Virus record (IMG/VR): IMGVR_UViG_3300020195_000141
Location: 1 to 27,270 of that record
Length of the DNA stretch: 27,270 nt
Source of the DNA: a virus
Strand: one strand, 5' to 3'
In this document: positions 12,270-19,416 of the stretch, piece by piece
Layout: each line of letters starts with the position of its first letter
How positions within the stretch are numbered: position 1 is the first letter of the stretch
The notes under the pieces: model-generated
Database searches by the model: none
Told to the model about the DNA's origin: nothing
What the model saw: the letters and a program-made list of their open reading frames with translations, nothing else
Program-made: the position numbers and the translations under genes

Positions 12270-12439
12270 ATACCCCCACCCCCACCCCTGCCACGCTGAT
12301 TAGGTGCTATCGCCCACCCGAAGTTTCACTGAGTACACCATACACACACACTCCCATTTTCATATTTCTTTTTTTTATTTTAACAGTGGTGGTGTTCGCC
12401 TTTGTTATACGATGTATAGACATAATTAAAGGAGGATAG

Positions 12440-12784
12440 ATGACTTGTACCAACTGTGCCAAGCCAATCAACAGGGGTAGATGGTGTTCAGATAAATGTA
12501 GAATGTCCTATAAACGTACCTTTGAGGATAATCCAGCACCTATCCATAACCCGAACAAAGTAGAACCCGAACAGAACCCGAACACAATTTGTCCGACTTG
12601 TGATTATGCTAATTACGACCCAAACGATGAATGGTCACACTCAGCGTGTCATAAAACCCAGTTAGAGATTGAAGCCCATTACACATTAAAGAACTTCCCC
12701 CGTCTAAAGTATGGCAGTGGAGCTGGTAGTTACTCGCCCTATCCTAAGAGCAATCCAAAAAGCAAAGCCTACCTAGATGTATAG
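12440..12784 (+). CDS. Zinc-finger protein upstream of the large terminase
   Basis: 114 residues. The N-terminus has CTNCAKPINRGRWCSDKC, a compact four-Cys finger, and a second CPTCDYANYDPNDEWSHSAC-type site lies near residue 50. The C-terminus is Pro/Ser/Gly-rich. AAAGGAGG lies before the ATG. Its first finger resembles those of HNH enzymes in this window but there is no HNH catalytic segment. It may help the terminase or bind DNA at packaging start sites; this is inferred from position. Confidence 0.65.
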   Translation: MTCTNCAKPINRGRWCSDKCRMSYKRTFEDNPAPIHNPNKVEPEQNPNTICPTCDYANYDPNDEWSHSACHKTQLEIEAHYTLKNFPRLKYGSGAGSYSPYPKSNPKSKAYLDV

Positions 12785-12802
12785 CATGATACACTTACAT
12801 AA

Positions 12803-15358
12803 ATGGAGCCAGAGTTAAATAGAGAAGAGCTAAGAGCCAAAACTCACATGATTAACCCCGCTATGTGGGTGTTAGATTCAAACCTTATAAATGAGAATCA
12901 GAAACTTTTTGAGTTTTCTAAGCATAGATTTATGCTTCAGCCTTATTCTGACTCTTCCCCAGACCAGGTGATTATGAAGTCCGCTCAGGTGGGATGGAGT
13001 GTGGCGGCCATCTTAAAAAGCATCCATGCTGCTAATTTTTTGAAATTAAATGTTATTTACGTTTTACCGACGAAAAATGTTGTGAATGATTTCGTAAGGC
13101 CGAAAGTTAATCCGATGATTGATAGGAATCCGGAGATACGGAAGATGGTCAAGGGCGATGACTCGGTTTCACTTAAAAATGTTGGTGATAGGTGGATATA
13201 TTTTAGGGGAGCGTTTACTGAAAAAGAAGCGATAAGCACAACTGCCGACCTTATTGTGGCCGATGAGTATGATAGGTGTGACCAGGGGGTTCTTACGGTT
13301 TATCAGTCTAGGCTACAGGCTTCTGATTATGGGTGGTTTTGGAGGTTTAGCAATCCGAGCATACCAGGCTTCGGGGTGCATGAGCTTTATCAGGACTCAG
13401 ATCAGATGCACTGGTTTGTTACCTGCGGGCATTGTGGGCATGAGTGGTTTATGGATTTTGAAAAAGGTGAGAAGAATCACTATATAGATGAGGAGAGGGA
13501 AGTTTATGCCTGTGGGTCATGTAACGAGGAATTGATGGAGCATGACCGTCAGAAGGGCCGCTGGCTACCTAGATTCCCTCAAAGGGGGCCGAGGTGGGTT
13601 AAGGGGCATATGATAGGTCGGAGGGGTTACTGGTTGTCTCAGTTGATGATTCCTTGGGTGAGCGCGCGGAAGATTCTACAGCAGAAGGCTTCTATGAATA
13701 TTGAGGTGTTTCATAACTTCGTTCTCGGTTTACCTTATCAGGCCTCTGAATTTCTTATCAATAGAGAGTCTGTCTTACGGGCTTGCCAACCTGCCCTCGC
13801 GGAGAAGCGGGATGTGATTATAGGCTGTGACTCAGGGAAAGAAAAACATTGGGTGATGGGCAATCCTTCAGGAATATTCAGTTATGGGAAGACTACCGAC
13901 TGGGAGGATATTGAGAGACTTATAACGATGTATAACGCTACCGCCGTAATAGATGCCCTACCGGACTTCACCATTCCCGAACAATTATCCAGGAAGTACC
14001 CTGGACGCGTCTATGTGCATTATTATTCACCAGATAATTCTACGAGCATGGAAGTGAGCAAACGCAAGGAAGGGATGGATTTTGGGGTCTTACAGTCTGA
14101 TAGGACTAAACTTTTTGACCTTTTGGCAGCTGATGTGACGAGTGGGAAGATGAGGTTTTTCCAGGAGCCAAAAGATTTAGAGGATTTGATAAAGCATGTC
14201 GAAAATGTATATAGGGTAGTGGTGCCTGATACTAGGGGTATCCCTAAGGCTAGATGGCTCACGAAGGAGAATAAACCTGACCACTGGTGCATTTCTGGGG
14301 ATTCGCTTATTAAAACTTTACGAGGGGATATTAAGATAAAAAATGTTCAAGTTGGTGATTATGCCCTGACTAGCAAGGGTTACAGGAGGGTTAGTCGGGC
14401 ATGGATGACTAAGAAAAACGCGGCAGTTAATAAATATAAATTCAGTAATGGTGCGGAGCTTATTGCTACACCTAATCATAAAGTGGCTACAGAAAAAGGT
14501 TTCGTAGAGTTGCATGCTTTGGCATACTCTGATAGAATTAAAACATGGCAAAAGCCGAAGCAATTATTTTTCAAGGCGTTATATATCGTAGATATCCAGA
14601 TTCAAAAAATAGAAGCGATAGAGTTTACTTTACCTCAGGAAGTACGGAACGGGGCAAGGGACGGAAACGTTATCACCAAGAGTTTTGGATATCGCACAAT
14701 GGCAGCATCCCCATGGGGTTTGTCGTCCATCACAAAGACCACAATCCTCTCAACAACTCCCTTGGTAATCTCATCCTTATTAAAGATAGCGAACACCGTA
14801 CGCATCATAACTTGGAGCGATTTACCGACCCAGAATATGTCAAGCGGAACAGGGAACACTTGGACGAGGTTCGTATCAAATCGCATGCTTGGTTGGCATC
14901 CAAAAAGGGGAAGCAACACTTACGAGATAATGCGCAAAAAGCTTTCTATTTGGAAGAACCAATTATTTTTGACTGTATTGGATGTGGTACGAAGGTTACT
15001 TCTCATTGGCGACAAAATAATAAGTGGTGTTCAAAAGCCTGTAGCAATCGTATCCACGCCCGAAAGTTTAGGGAAAAGAAACGTTTACAACTTAACGGTT
15101 GAAGGTGAACACGAATACTATGCTAACGGTATTTTAGTTAGTAATTGTCATGCGCTGGCTTATTTCCGTGTTGGGCAATCTTTTTCTATGGGGCCAGACT
15201 CCGCAGGCGGGGTGAGACCTTCGGCTACCAGGAAGAGTTCTGGTATTATTGTAGATAGTAAGCATAATACCGTTAGTACGAAGAATGCTTTGGGTATGGA
15301 TTTTGATGCTTTTATAGAACGCAGTTTAGTTAAGAATAAAAGACGGAGAGTAACGTGA
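12803..15358 (+). CDS. terL: Terminase large subunit (GpA-type) interrupted by an intein
   Basis: 851 codons; 565 residues after removal of the intein (residues 496-781). The ATPase half has a Walker A-like MKSAQVGWS (58-66) and Walker B ADLIVADEYDR (149-157). A Cys4 zinc site (Cys208, 211, 237, 240) is typical of the GpA family. The nuclease half has GCDSG (Asp343), AVIDALPD (Asp384) and a third motif PDHW-CHALAYF that is split by the intein. TerL cuts concatemeric DNA and pumps it into the prohead. The intein must splice for the nuclease site to form, because it interrupts the motif at the W495/C782 junction. No ribosome binding site is seen before the ATG at 12803. Its end overlaps the next gene (GTGA). 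Confidence 0.9.
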   Translation: MEPELNREELRAKTHMINPAMWVLDSNLINENQKLFEFSKHRFMLQPYSDSSPDQVIMKSAQVGWSVAAILKSIHAANFLKLNVIYVLPTKNVVNDFVRPKVNPMIDRNPEIRKMVKGDDSVSLKNVGDRWIYFRGAFTEKEAISTTADLIVADEYDRCDQGVLTVYQSRLQASDYGWFWRFSNPSIPGFGVHELYQDSDQMHWFVTCGHCGHEWFMDFEKGEKNHYIDEEREVYACGSCNEELMEHDRQKGRWLPRFPQRGPRWVKGHMIGRRGYWLSQLMIPWVSARKILQQKASMNIEVFHNFVLGLPYQASEFLINRESVLRACQPALAEKRDVIIGCDSGKEKHWVMGNPSGIFSYGKTTDWEDIERLITMYNATAVIDALPDFTIPEQLSRKYPGRVYVHYYSPDNSTSMEVSKRKEGMDFGVLQSDRTKLFDLLAADVTSGKMRFFQEPKDLEDLIKHVENVYRVVVPDTRGIPKARWLTKENKPDHWCISGDSLIKTLRGDIKIKNVQVGDYALTSKGYRRVSRAWMTKKNAAVNKYKFSNGAELIATPNHKVATEKGFVELHALAYSDRIKTWQKPKQLFFKALYIVDIQIQKIEAIEFTLPQEVRNGARDGNVITKSFGYRTMAASPWGLSSITKTTILSTTPLVISSLLKIANTVRIITWSDLPTQNMSSGTGNTWTRFVSNRMLGWHPKRGSNTYEIMRKKLSIWKNQLFLTVLDVVRRLLLIGDKIISGVQKPVAIVSTPESLGKRNVYNLTVEGEHEYYANGILVSNCHALAYFRVGQSFSMGPDSAGGVRPSATRKSSGIIVDSKHNTVSTKNALGMDFDAFIERSLVKNKRRRVT
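14510..14538 (+). promoter_or_regulatory. Promoter inside the intein, for the nested endonuclease
   Basis: TTGCAT (14510-14515), 17-base spacer, TAGAAT (14533-14538), six bases before the ATG at 14545. It has the same -10 and geometry as the promoter of the endonuclease at 5909. Confidence 0.5.
14545..15102 (+). CDS. HNH homing endonuclease overprinted in another frame inside the intein
   Basis: 185 residues in the -1 frame relative to TerL. YHQEFWISHNGSIPMGFVVH followed by HKDHNPLNNSLGNLILI (residues about 42-79) is a textbook HNH_3-type core, with the His-His, Asn-Asn and Asn-Leu pattern intact. A C-terminal zinc finger has CIGCG and, further on, WCSKACSNRIHARK. The frame opens two codons after a TAA, so the ATG at 14545 is the only usual start. 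No ribosome binding site is present, and a promoter at 14510 would give a leaderless mRNA. Its last codons overlap intein block F. It probably cuts intein-free terL alleles so that the intein is copied in. Confidence 0.85.
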   Translation: MAKAEAIIFQGVIYRRYPDSKNRSDRVYFTSGSTERGKGRKRYHQEFWISHNGSIPMGFVVHHKDHNPLNNSLGNLILIKDSEHRTHHNLERFTDPEYVKRNREHLDEVRIKSHAWLASKKGKQHLRDNAQKAFYLEEPIIFDCIGCGTKVTSHWRQNNKWCSKACSNRIHARKFREKKRLQLNG

Positions 15359-15606
15359 GTTATTACGAAAAGCCATTTAAGGACCATAGGTACTCGCCGC
15401 CAATATCTATTTATTTATTGAGCGATGATACACCGGAGATGGAGCCGTTGAATTGCTTGTTTTGCAAAAGAACGATAGTTGACGTGAAAGGGACAGTAGA
15501 CAAGATTATCTCAACTCCAATGCCTTTGATAGACTTTGGGGTAGCTATCAATATACGTTGTAAGTTATGCCACGCTCACTATCGGTTGTTGATTAATATG
15601 AATTAG
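15355..15606 (+). CDS. Zinc-binding 83-aa protein between terminase and portal
   Basis: GTG start overlapping the terL stop (GTGA), with GGAGAG upstream. It carries CLFCK near residue 34 and CKLCH near residue 69, a four-ligand zinc site, with a hydrophobic middle (IISTPMPLIDFGVAINI). It is complete in itself; the AP2-like frame that follows is separate. Position suggests a virion or packaging accessory, otherwise unknown. Confidence 0.65.
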   Translation: MSYYEKPFKDHRYSPPISIYLLSDDTPEMEPLNCLFCKRTIVDVKGTVDKIISTPMPLIDFGVAINIRCKLCHAHYRLLINMN

Positions 15607-15700
15607 GTATAGTTTAGGTAAGTATAATGATAAAAACAAAGCTATTGATGCATATAGAGAAGCTGCAATATATCATTATGGCGAAACCTATCAGGGGTAG
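15602..15700 (+). pseudogene. Remnant of an AP2-type homing endonuclease
   Basis: A 32-codon open frame reading RYSLGKYNDKNKAIDAYREA then AIYHYGETYQG matches the last strand and helix of an AP2 domain, as in the 4410 gene and its relatives. There is no ATG, GTG or TTG start, no HNH part, and it begins right after an in-frame TGA. Best read as the tail of a decayed homing endonuclease gene. An AUU start or +1 frameshift from the gene before it (15606 TAG) is less likely but not excluded. Confidence 0.5.
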
Positions 15701-15717
15701 GTTGCTAGTTGGGACTA

Positions 15718-15726
15718 TGGTATAAT
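15718..15726 (+). promoter_or_regulatory. Extended -10 promoter of the portal operon
   Basis: TGG-TATAAT (15718-15726), with no good -35, as expected for extended -10 promoters. RNA would start near 15733, just before the start-site hairpin. Confidence 0.55.
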
Positions 15727-15737
15727 GTTTTCAACGC

Positions 15738-15765
15738 CCATAGGCTTAAACAAAGGAACCTATGG
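15738..15765 (+). promoter_or_regulatory. Start-site hairpin of the portal gene
   Basis: CCATAGG (15738-15744) pairs perfectly with CCTATGG (15759-15765). The ribosome binding site AAAGGA (15752-15757) is in the loop and the ATG (15762) is in the 3' arm, so folding would limit portal translation. Confidence 0.5.
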
Positions 15766-18023
15766 AAGATACATCAGACGAAGGCAGCATATTTGACCTT
15801 GAACTAGAAGACGACGACTTACTAGCTCTTATCAAAAAACCCCTAGAAGAGTCTGAAACTTACTGGGATAATTTCAACGGCTTAAAAGCTGCCCGTGAAG
15901 ATAATATGAACCTGTGGATGCCTAACCACTGGGGAGATAAAAACGTCTATGACTTCCAAGAAGAATATTTATACCAAGACCCTCGAATTTTCATTTCTGT
16001 AGAGACAATTATTTCAGTTGTAAACTCCCGTATTCCGGTTGTAGACATTATGCCAGCCCAGGATACAGTTATAAGCGAACAGGCTGCTAAAGATTTATCT
16101 AAAGTCTTACATGCTCACAGTGATAAGTTCCGTGCTCTTGATATTTTTAGGATTGGGGCGCGAAATCTTCTGCTAAAACGCATAGGCTTTGTTAAGTTAC
16201 GTTGGGACCCTTTGGCGGGTAAAAATGGTGAGATTGTCCCTGAAGCTATTCCTCCTGAAGATATTGTCGTAGATAAAGACGCTCGTTGGGGTGATAACCC
16301 TCGGTTCACCTCTCATAAGATCAGAAACAAAACAGTAGAAGAATTACTATCAATGTTCCCAGACTCTAAGGAAAAGATTTTAGAAATGGCTGGCGTAGAC
16401 CGCAGGGATAAAGAAGGTAAGCGCGTAGCTTATAAGTCTCAATTAGCCAAGAAGCACGATATATGGGAAACCTGGTTCCATTATTTTGAAGATGGGTATA
16501 AGTCTGGCGTGGCCTTGACGGATATTAAGTCTCAATATGTATTAGGTAAGATTCGTAACCCTAACTGGAATTATGAAGACGAAGAAGGCTTTACGGGTAA
16601 TTTTTTAGATATTCCTATCCCACCATTCTTTCCGATTAACTATCTGAATGATGGTACTTCATACATTGATTTGACCTCGATGGTTGAGCAGGCGGCTCCA
16701 CTACAAAGAATACTTGACCGTCGGGGTTTCCAGATTATGGAGAACGCCGAGATGGCTGGGTCTGGTTTAGTCTTTAATACCCAAATGATAGATAAGGCTG
16801 ATATAGGTAAATTAGTTGGAAGTCCGGATGAGAGAATCGGTGTCAAAGGTTCTGTCCGTGATGCCGTGGCTCGGATTGCTCCTCCACCTCTTCCGAGCTA
16901 CGTCATTGAGGATAAGCTAGATGCTAGGAATGAAATAGATAATATCTTTGCTACGCAGGAAGTTACCCGTGGCGAACGCAGTGGTAATAAAACTCTGGGC
17001 CAAGACCAAATGCAACGTGAGCAAAATTACACCCGTATGGACGACATAGCTAGGGCTATAGAGCGTACCGCCACGAATTACTACCGATACCTCATTCAGA
17101 TGATGAAAGTCTATTACACAGAAGAACACTACTTCAAAGCCGTTGGTGAGGACGGGAAGTTTGATTACCTAGTAATGAAACAAGATGCTATAGAAGATGG
17201 TATTGATCTTAAAGTTGGGGTAGGGTCTATGCTGCCTGTTAATAAGCAACGCCAGCAGGAGGCTATGGAATCCTTGATTCAGCAAGGTTTGATAGACCCT
17301 CTGTCGGTTTATGAGGTGCTTTCTGGAGGCAATCTCGCTAGTCCCCAGAAACTACTTGAGAGGTTTATATTATTCAAGACTGACCCGATTGCTTTCATGG
17401 GCAAGGCTAAGCAAGACGAGTTTTCACGCGAAGCCTTTATAGATGTTCAGATTCTGAACCGTGGTGAGATGCCACTTCCTAGGGATGAAATAGGCGAAGA
17501 ATACCTTAAATTTATGAATAACTACATTCTGACTGGTTCGTTTGAAAAACAACCCGACCTTGTAAAACAGATGTATATGGAGTGGATGAAGATAGTCCAG
17601 GCTCAGGCTCAGAAGCAAATGGAAGCCTTCCAGACCCAAGCACCTACTCAGGAGGACATGGATAAGACTAATCAGGGCAATCAGCCCCAGCAGAACCTCC
17701 TAGACCCTAATGCTCAACCTCCTCAGCAACAACAAGCTCCTCAGGAACCTATACCTCCCGACCAAATCGTGAATTACAAAGATGCCCCTGAGGAAATTAA
17801 ACGCCAGATGGAAGCCGCCAATGGCTACCAACCGTCTAAAACTCCTTCACCCATCCAGCAGACTTTGGAAATGAAAGCCCAGCAATCGGCTATAGATACG
17901 AAGCTGAAGGCTCAACAGCAACAGCACTCACAAACCATGGTAGAAGATGACCATGAAATAAAGAAAAAGCAAGTAGCCAAGAAAGACTCTGAGAAGAAAA
18001 AGAAGCCTACCAAAAAGAAGTAA
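15762..18023 (+). CDS. Portal protein
   Basis: 753 residues. Residues 1-600 have the portal character: an acidic N-terminus, WDNFNGLKAAREDNMNLWMP, several strand/helix stretches, and the long helix-rich part with LDRRGFQIMENAEMAG and QDQMQREQNYTRMDDIARAI typical of portal stem and wing helices. The C-terminal 150 residues are very rich in Gln and Pro, then Lys, a flexible tail in the head interior. Twelve copies would form the DNA entry ring. It is large for a portal, near the P22-type size. The AAAGGA site is four bases from the ATG. Called from composition, size and gene order (TerL, portal, scaffold, capsid). Confidence 0.8.
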   Translation: MEDTSDEGSIFDLELEDDDLLALIKKPLEESETYWDNFNGLKAAREDNMNLWMPNHWGDKNVYDFQEEYLYQDPRIFISVETIISVVNSRIPVVDIMPAQDTVISEQAAKDLSKVLHAHSDKFRALDIFRIGARNLLLKRIGFVKLRWDPLAGKNGEIVPEAIPPEDIVVDKDARWGDNPRFTSHKIRNKTVEELLSMFPDSKEKILEMAGVDRRDKEGKRVAYKSQLAKKHDIWETWFHYFEDGYKSGVALTDIKSQYVLGKIRNPNWNYEDEEGFTGNFLDIPIPPFFPINYLNDGTSYIDLTSMVEQAAPLQRILDRRGFQIMENAEMAGSGLVFNTQMIDKADIGKLVGSPDERIGVKGSVRDAVARIAPPPLPSYVIEDKLDARNEIDNIFATQEVTRGERSGNKTLGQDQMQREQNYTRMDDIARAIERTATNYYRYLIQMMKVYYTEEHYFKAVGEDGKFDYLVMKQDAIEDGIDLKVGVGSMLPVNKQRQQEAMESLIQQGLIDPLSVYEVLSGGNLASPQKLLERFILFKTDPIAFMGKAKQDEFSREAFIDVQILNRGEMPLPRDEIGEEYLKFMNNYILTGSFEKQPDLVKQMYMEWMKIVQAQAQKQMEAFQTQAPTQEDMDKTNQGNQPQQNLLDPNAQPPQQQQAPQEPIPPDQIVNYKDAPEEIKRQMEAANGYQPSKTPSPIQQTLEMKAQQSAIDTKLKAQQQQHSQTMVEDDHEIKKKQVAKKDSEKKKKPTKKK

Positions 18024-18066
18024 ACTATGTTATATTGAACGGTAGTCAATTAAAATAGGAGTCAAT

Positions 18067-18969
18067 ATGGCAGATAAAGAGGAGAAAAAAGATGAAGCCA
18101 AAAAAGAAGAAGAAGTACTAACACTCGCACAGGTCCATGACCAAACTATAGCTAAATTAGAACATGAGGGGGATGATGATGATAGTGCCAAAGACGATTC
18201 CGATACCGGCGATAAAGACGCCGGGGCTGATAAAGATGCAGCCGATGGCGACGATAAGGCCGGTGATGAGGATGAATCCAAGGACGCTGACGCTGGAGAA
18301 GCACCCGTGGGAGCTGCAATTCCTGACAAACAGCTTCCAGCCGAGAAGCCCGAAGAAGATGAACCAGCCCCTGAACTAAACGAAGACACCACCAAAAAAG
18401 GCCCAGGCAAGATTACCGTTAAAGACGTGGATGGTGGGATTCACTATTTTAATAACCTGGATGAAGTGCCTGATGACTTTGAACCAGCTACTTATAAACA
18501 CTGGGGACAAGTTGTTCAAAAGTTTACCGAGAAGTCTGCTAGTGACCGCGTAGCTCAAGCTGACGCTGAAACTAAAGCTGAGGAAGCAGAACGCTCCGCT
18601 AGGATAGATGCCATAAAAGCTGACTGGGATAAGGACATAAAAATCTTAACTGATGCTAAAAGTCTGCCTAGTGATGAAACAGAAAAGAAAGTTGTTACAG
18701 ATGCTGTGTTCGCTATAATGAACGAAAAGCTCGCAGAAGGTAGGGTAATAGACTTTGCCACGGGATATGAACTGCATGAAGGTCGTAAAGGCAAGGATAC
18801 TGGTGCTGAAGCTAAAGCCAAGGTTGCTGAAGATAAAAAGAAACGTGGAGCTATGGTATCTGGTGCTGGGACTGGTGGCGGTGCAGCTAATAAGCCTAAG
18901 ATTATGGAAGCTCCACCATCGGGTCTAACTTTAGATGATATTCACATGTCTGTTTTGGACTCTCTGTAA
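18067..18969 (+). CDS. Scaffold-like acidic protein
   Basis: 300 residues. The first 115 residues are extremely acidic with Asp/Glu/Lys repeats (for example DGDDKAGDEDESKDAD), and the middle holds a folded patch (GGIHYFNNLDEVPDDFEPAT). A long helix follows (ADAETKAEEAERSARIDAIK), then a short C-terminal helix after a Gly/Ala-rich linker. This is the usual composition of a capsid scaffolding protein, and it lies between portal and capsid. AGGAG lies six bases before the ATG. Confidence 0.7.
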   Translation: MADKEEKKDEAKKEEEVLTLAQVHDQTIAKLEHEGDDDDSAKDDSDTGDKDAGADKDAADGDDKAGDEDESKDADAGEAPVGAAIPDKQLPAEKPEEDEPAPELNEDTTKKGPGKITVKDVDGGIHYFNNLDEVPDDFEPATYKHWGQVVQKFTEKSASDRVAQADAETKAEEAERSARIDAIKADWDKDIKILTDAKSLPSDETEKKVVTDAVFAIMNEKLAEGRVIDFATGYELHEGRKGKDTGAEAKAKVAEDKKKRGAMVSGAGTGGGAANKPKIMEAPPSGLTLDDIHMSVLDSL

Positions 18970-18997
18970 ACCGAATAGGTTTATTTTAGATACTGTG

Positions 18998-19135
18998 CTA
19001 TCTTTTAGTAGATAGTGTAGATACGGGTACTATGGTTTTCTAGGGGCGAACCTTTCATGTCCAACCTGCAGGGTTTTCGACTTGCTAAGGTCATAGACAA
19101 TCCCATAGCACCCGCATACACACTATTGTCTACAC
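18998..19135. ncRNA. Large folded RNA element between scaffold and capsid genes
   Basis: Paired arms: CTATCT/AGATAG (18998-19003 with 19010-19015), or alternatively ATAGTGT/ACACTAT (19012-19018 with 19120-19126). Then a symmetric 5x5 internal loop and CGGGTACTATGG with CCATAGCACCCG (19024-19035 with 19103-19114). The one mismatch is A-C on the plus strand but G-U on the minus strand, which favours a minus-strand RNA. Inside are ACCTT/AAGGT and GTC..AACC/GGTT..GAC arms. No coding frame explains it. Confidence 0.5.
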
Positions 19136-19255
19136 CATAGGCACAGCCTCTTTTTTGATTTTCACTTCTAGGTTCAATTCAATACTAGGGTTAATGCGCT
19201 CATACTCTTTGATGTCCTGAGCCAGCGTCTCTAGCGTAACTTCACGTCTTGGCAC
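19130..19255 (-). CDS. 41-aa minus-strand helical microprotein in the late region
   Basis: A GTG-started frame (PRREVTLETLAQDIKEYERI, then a Lys/Glu strand) on the strand opposite to all neighbours. It has good soluble composition and ends at the folded element. A weak AGGA site lies 12 bases upstream. The stretch 18970-19440 therefore holds three things: this gene, the folded element and a small AUA-started gene. Function unknown; moderate confidence because of size. Confidence 0.45.
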   Translation of the reverse strand: MPRREVTLETLAQDIKEYERINPSIELNLEVKIKKEAVPMV

Positions 19256-19265
19256 CTATATATTC

Positions 19266-19284
19266 ATCCTAAAGGAGCTAGGAT
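19266..19284 (+). promoter_or_regulatory. Start-site hairpin with ribosome binding site in the loop
   Basis: ATCCTA (19266-19271) and TAGGAT (19279-19284) pair across AAGGAGC. The ribosome binding site is in the loop, and the ATA start overlaps the end of the stem. It has the same design as the portal hairpin. Confidence 0.5.
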
Positions 19285-19357
19285 ATGTAAAATATGTAGA
19301 AGAGAGAGTGGCAGAAGGTTTGACGAGAAGCGTAGAGAGAAGCGATTGCAAAAATAG
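19283..19357 (+). CDS. 24-aa CxxC basic microprotein with AUA start
   Basis: Reads CKICRRESGRRFDEKRREKR and on to a TAG, a single Cys knuckle followed by a very basic helix, likely nucleic-acid binding. AAAGGAG (19271-19277) lies five bases before ATA at 19283. The nearest ATG (19285) reads straight into TAA, so AUA is the natural start. An intrinsic terminator follows 30 bases after the stop. Confidence 0.45.
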   Translation: MCKICRRESGRRFDEKRREKRLQK

Positions 19358-19387
19358 ATAAAGTGTGCTTAACTTCTAAGTAATACG

Positions 19388-19416
19388 CCCGTCGGCAGTC
19401 AGCTGGCGGGTTTTTT
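19388..19416 (+). terminator. Intrinsic terminator upstream of the capsid gene
   Basis: CCCGTC/GGCGGG (19388-19393 with 19405-19410; one G-U), followed by six T. It lies between scaffold and capsid genes, so capsid transcription needs readthrough or a promoter in between. Confidence 0.7.

Larger units (their letters stand above)
14288..15145 (+). mobile_element. Intein in TerL with out-of-frame endonuclease
   Basis: 286 codons. Block A is CISGDSLIKT with the catalytic Cys at 14288. Block B is IATPNHKVATEKG. Block F is VYNLTVEGEHEYYANGILVSN minus its last residue, and the following extein residue is Cys at 15146. The terminal Asn and +1 Cys are all that standard splicing needs; the penultimate residue is Ser instead of the usual His, an accepted but less common variant. 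Between blocks B and F the intein frame shows no homing endonuclease motif. The endonuclease there is encoded in another frame. The insertion point is the conserved third nuclease motif of TerL, the kind of site inteins favour. Confidence 0.9.

Noticed and set aside
12082-12294. Minus-strand 70-codon frame across the promoter repeats
   Set aside because: Composition is Tyr-rich and repetitive, there is no ribosome binding site, and it merely reads the duplicated promoter elements.
14530-14560. -1 ribosomal frameshift joining TerL intein to the HNH frame
   Set aside because: A stop (TAA) precedes the HNH start by two codons in that frame and no standard slippery heptamer with valid re-pairing is present; independent start at 14545 fits better.
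14311-15145. Intein middle frame as a novel folded domain
   Set aside because: Between blocks B and F the TerL-frame sequence shows no motif and low complexity turns; it is most simply the shadow of the HNH gene kept free of stops.
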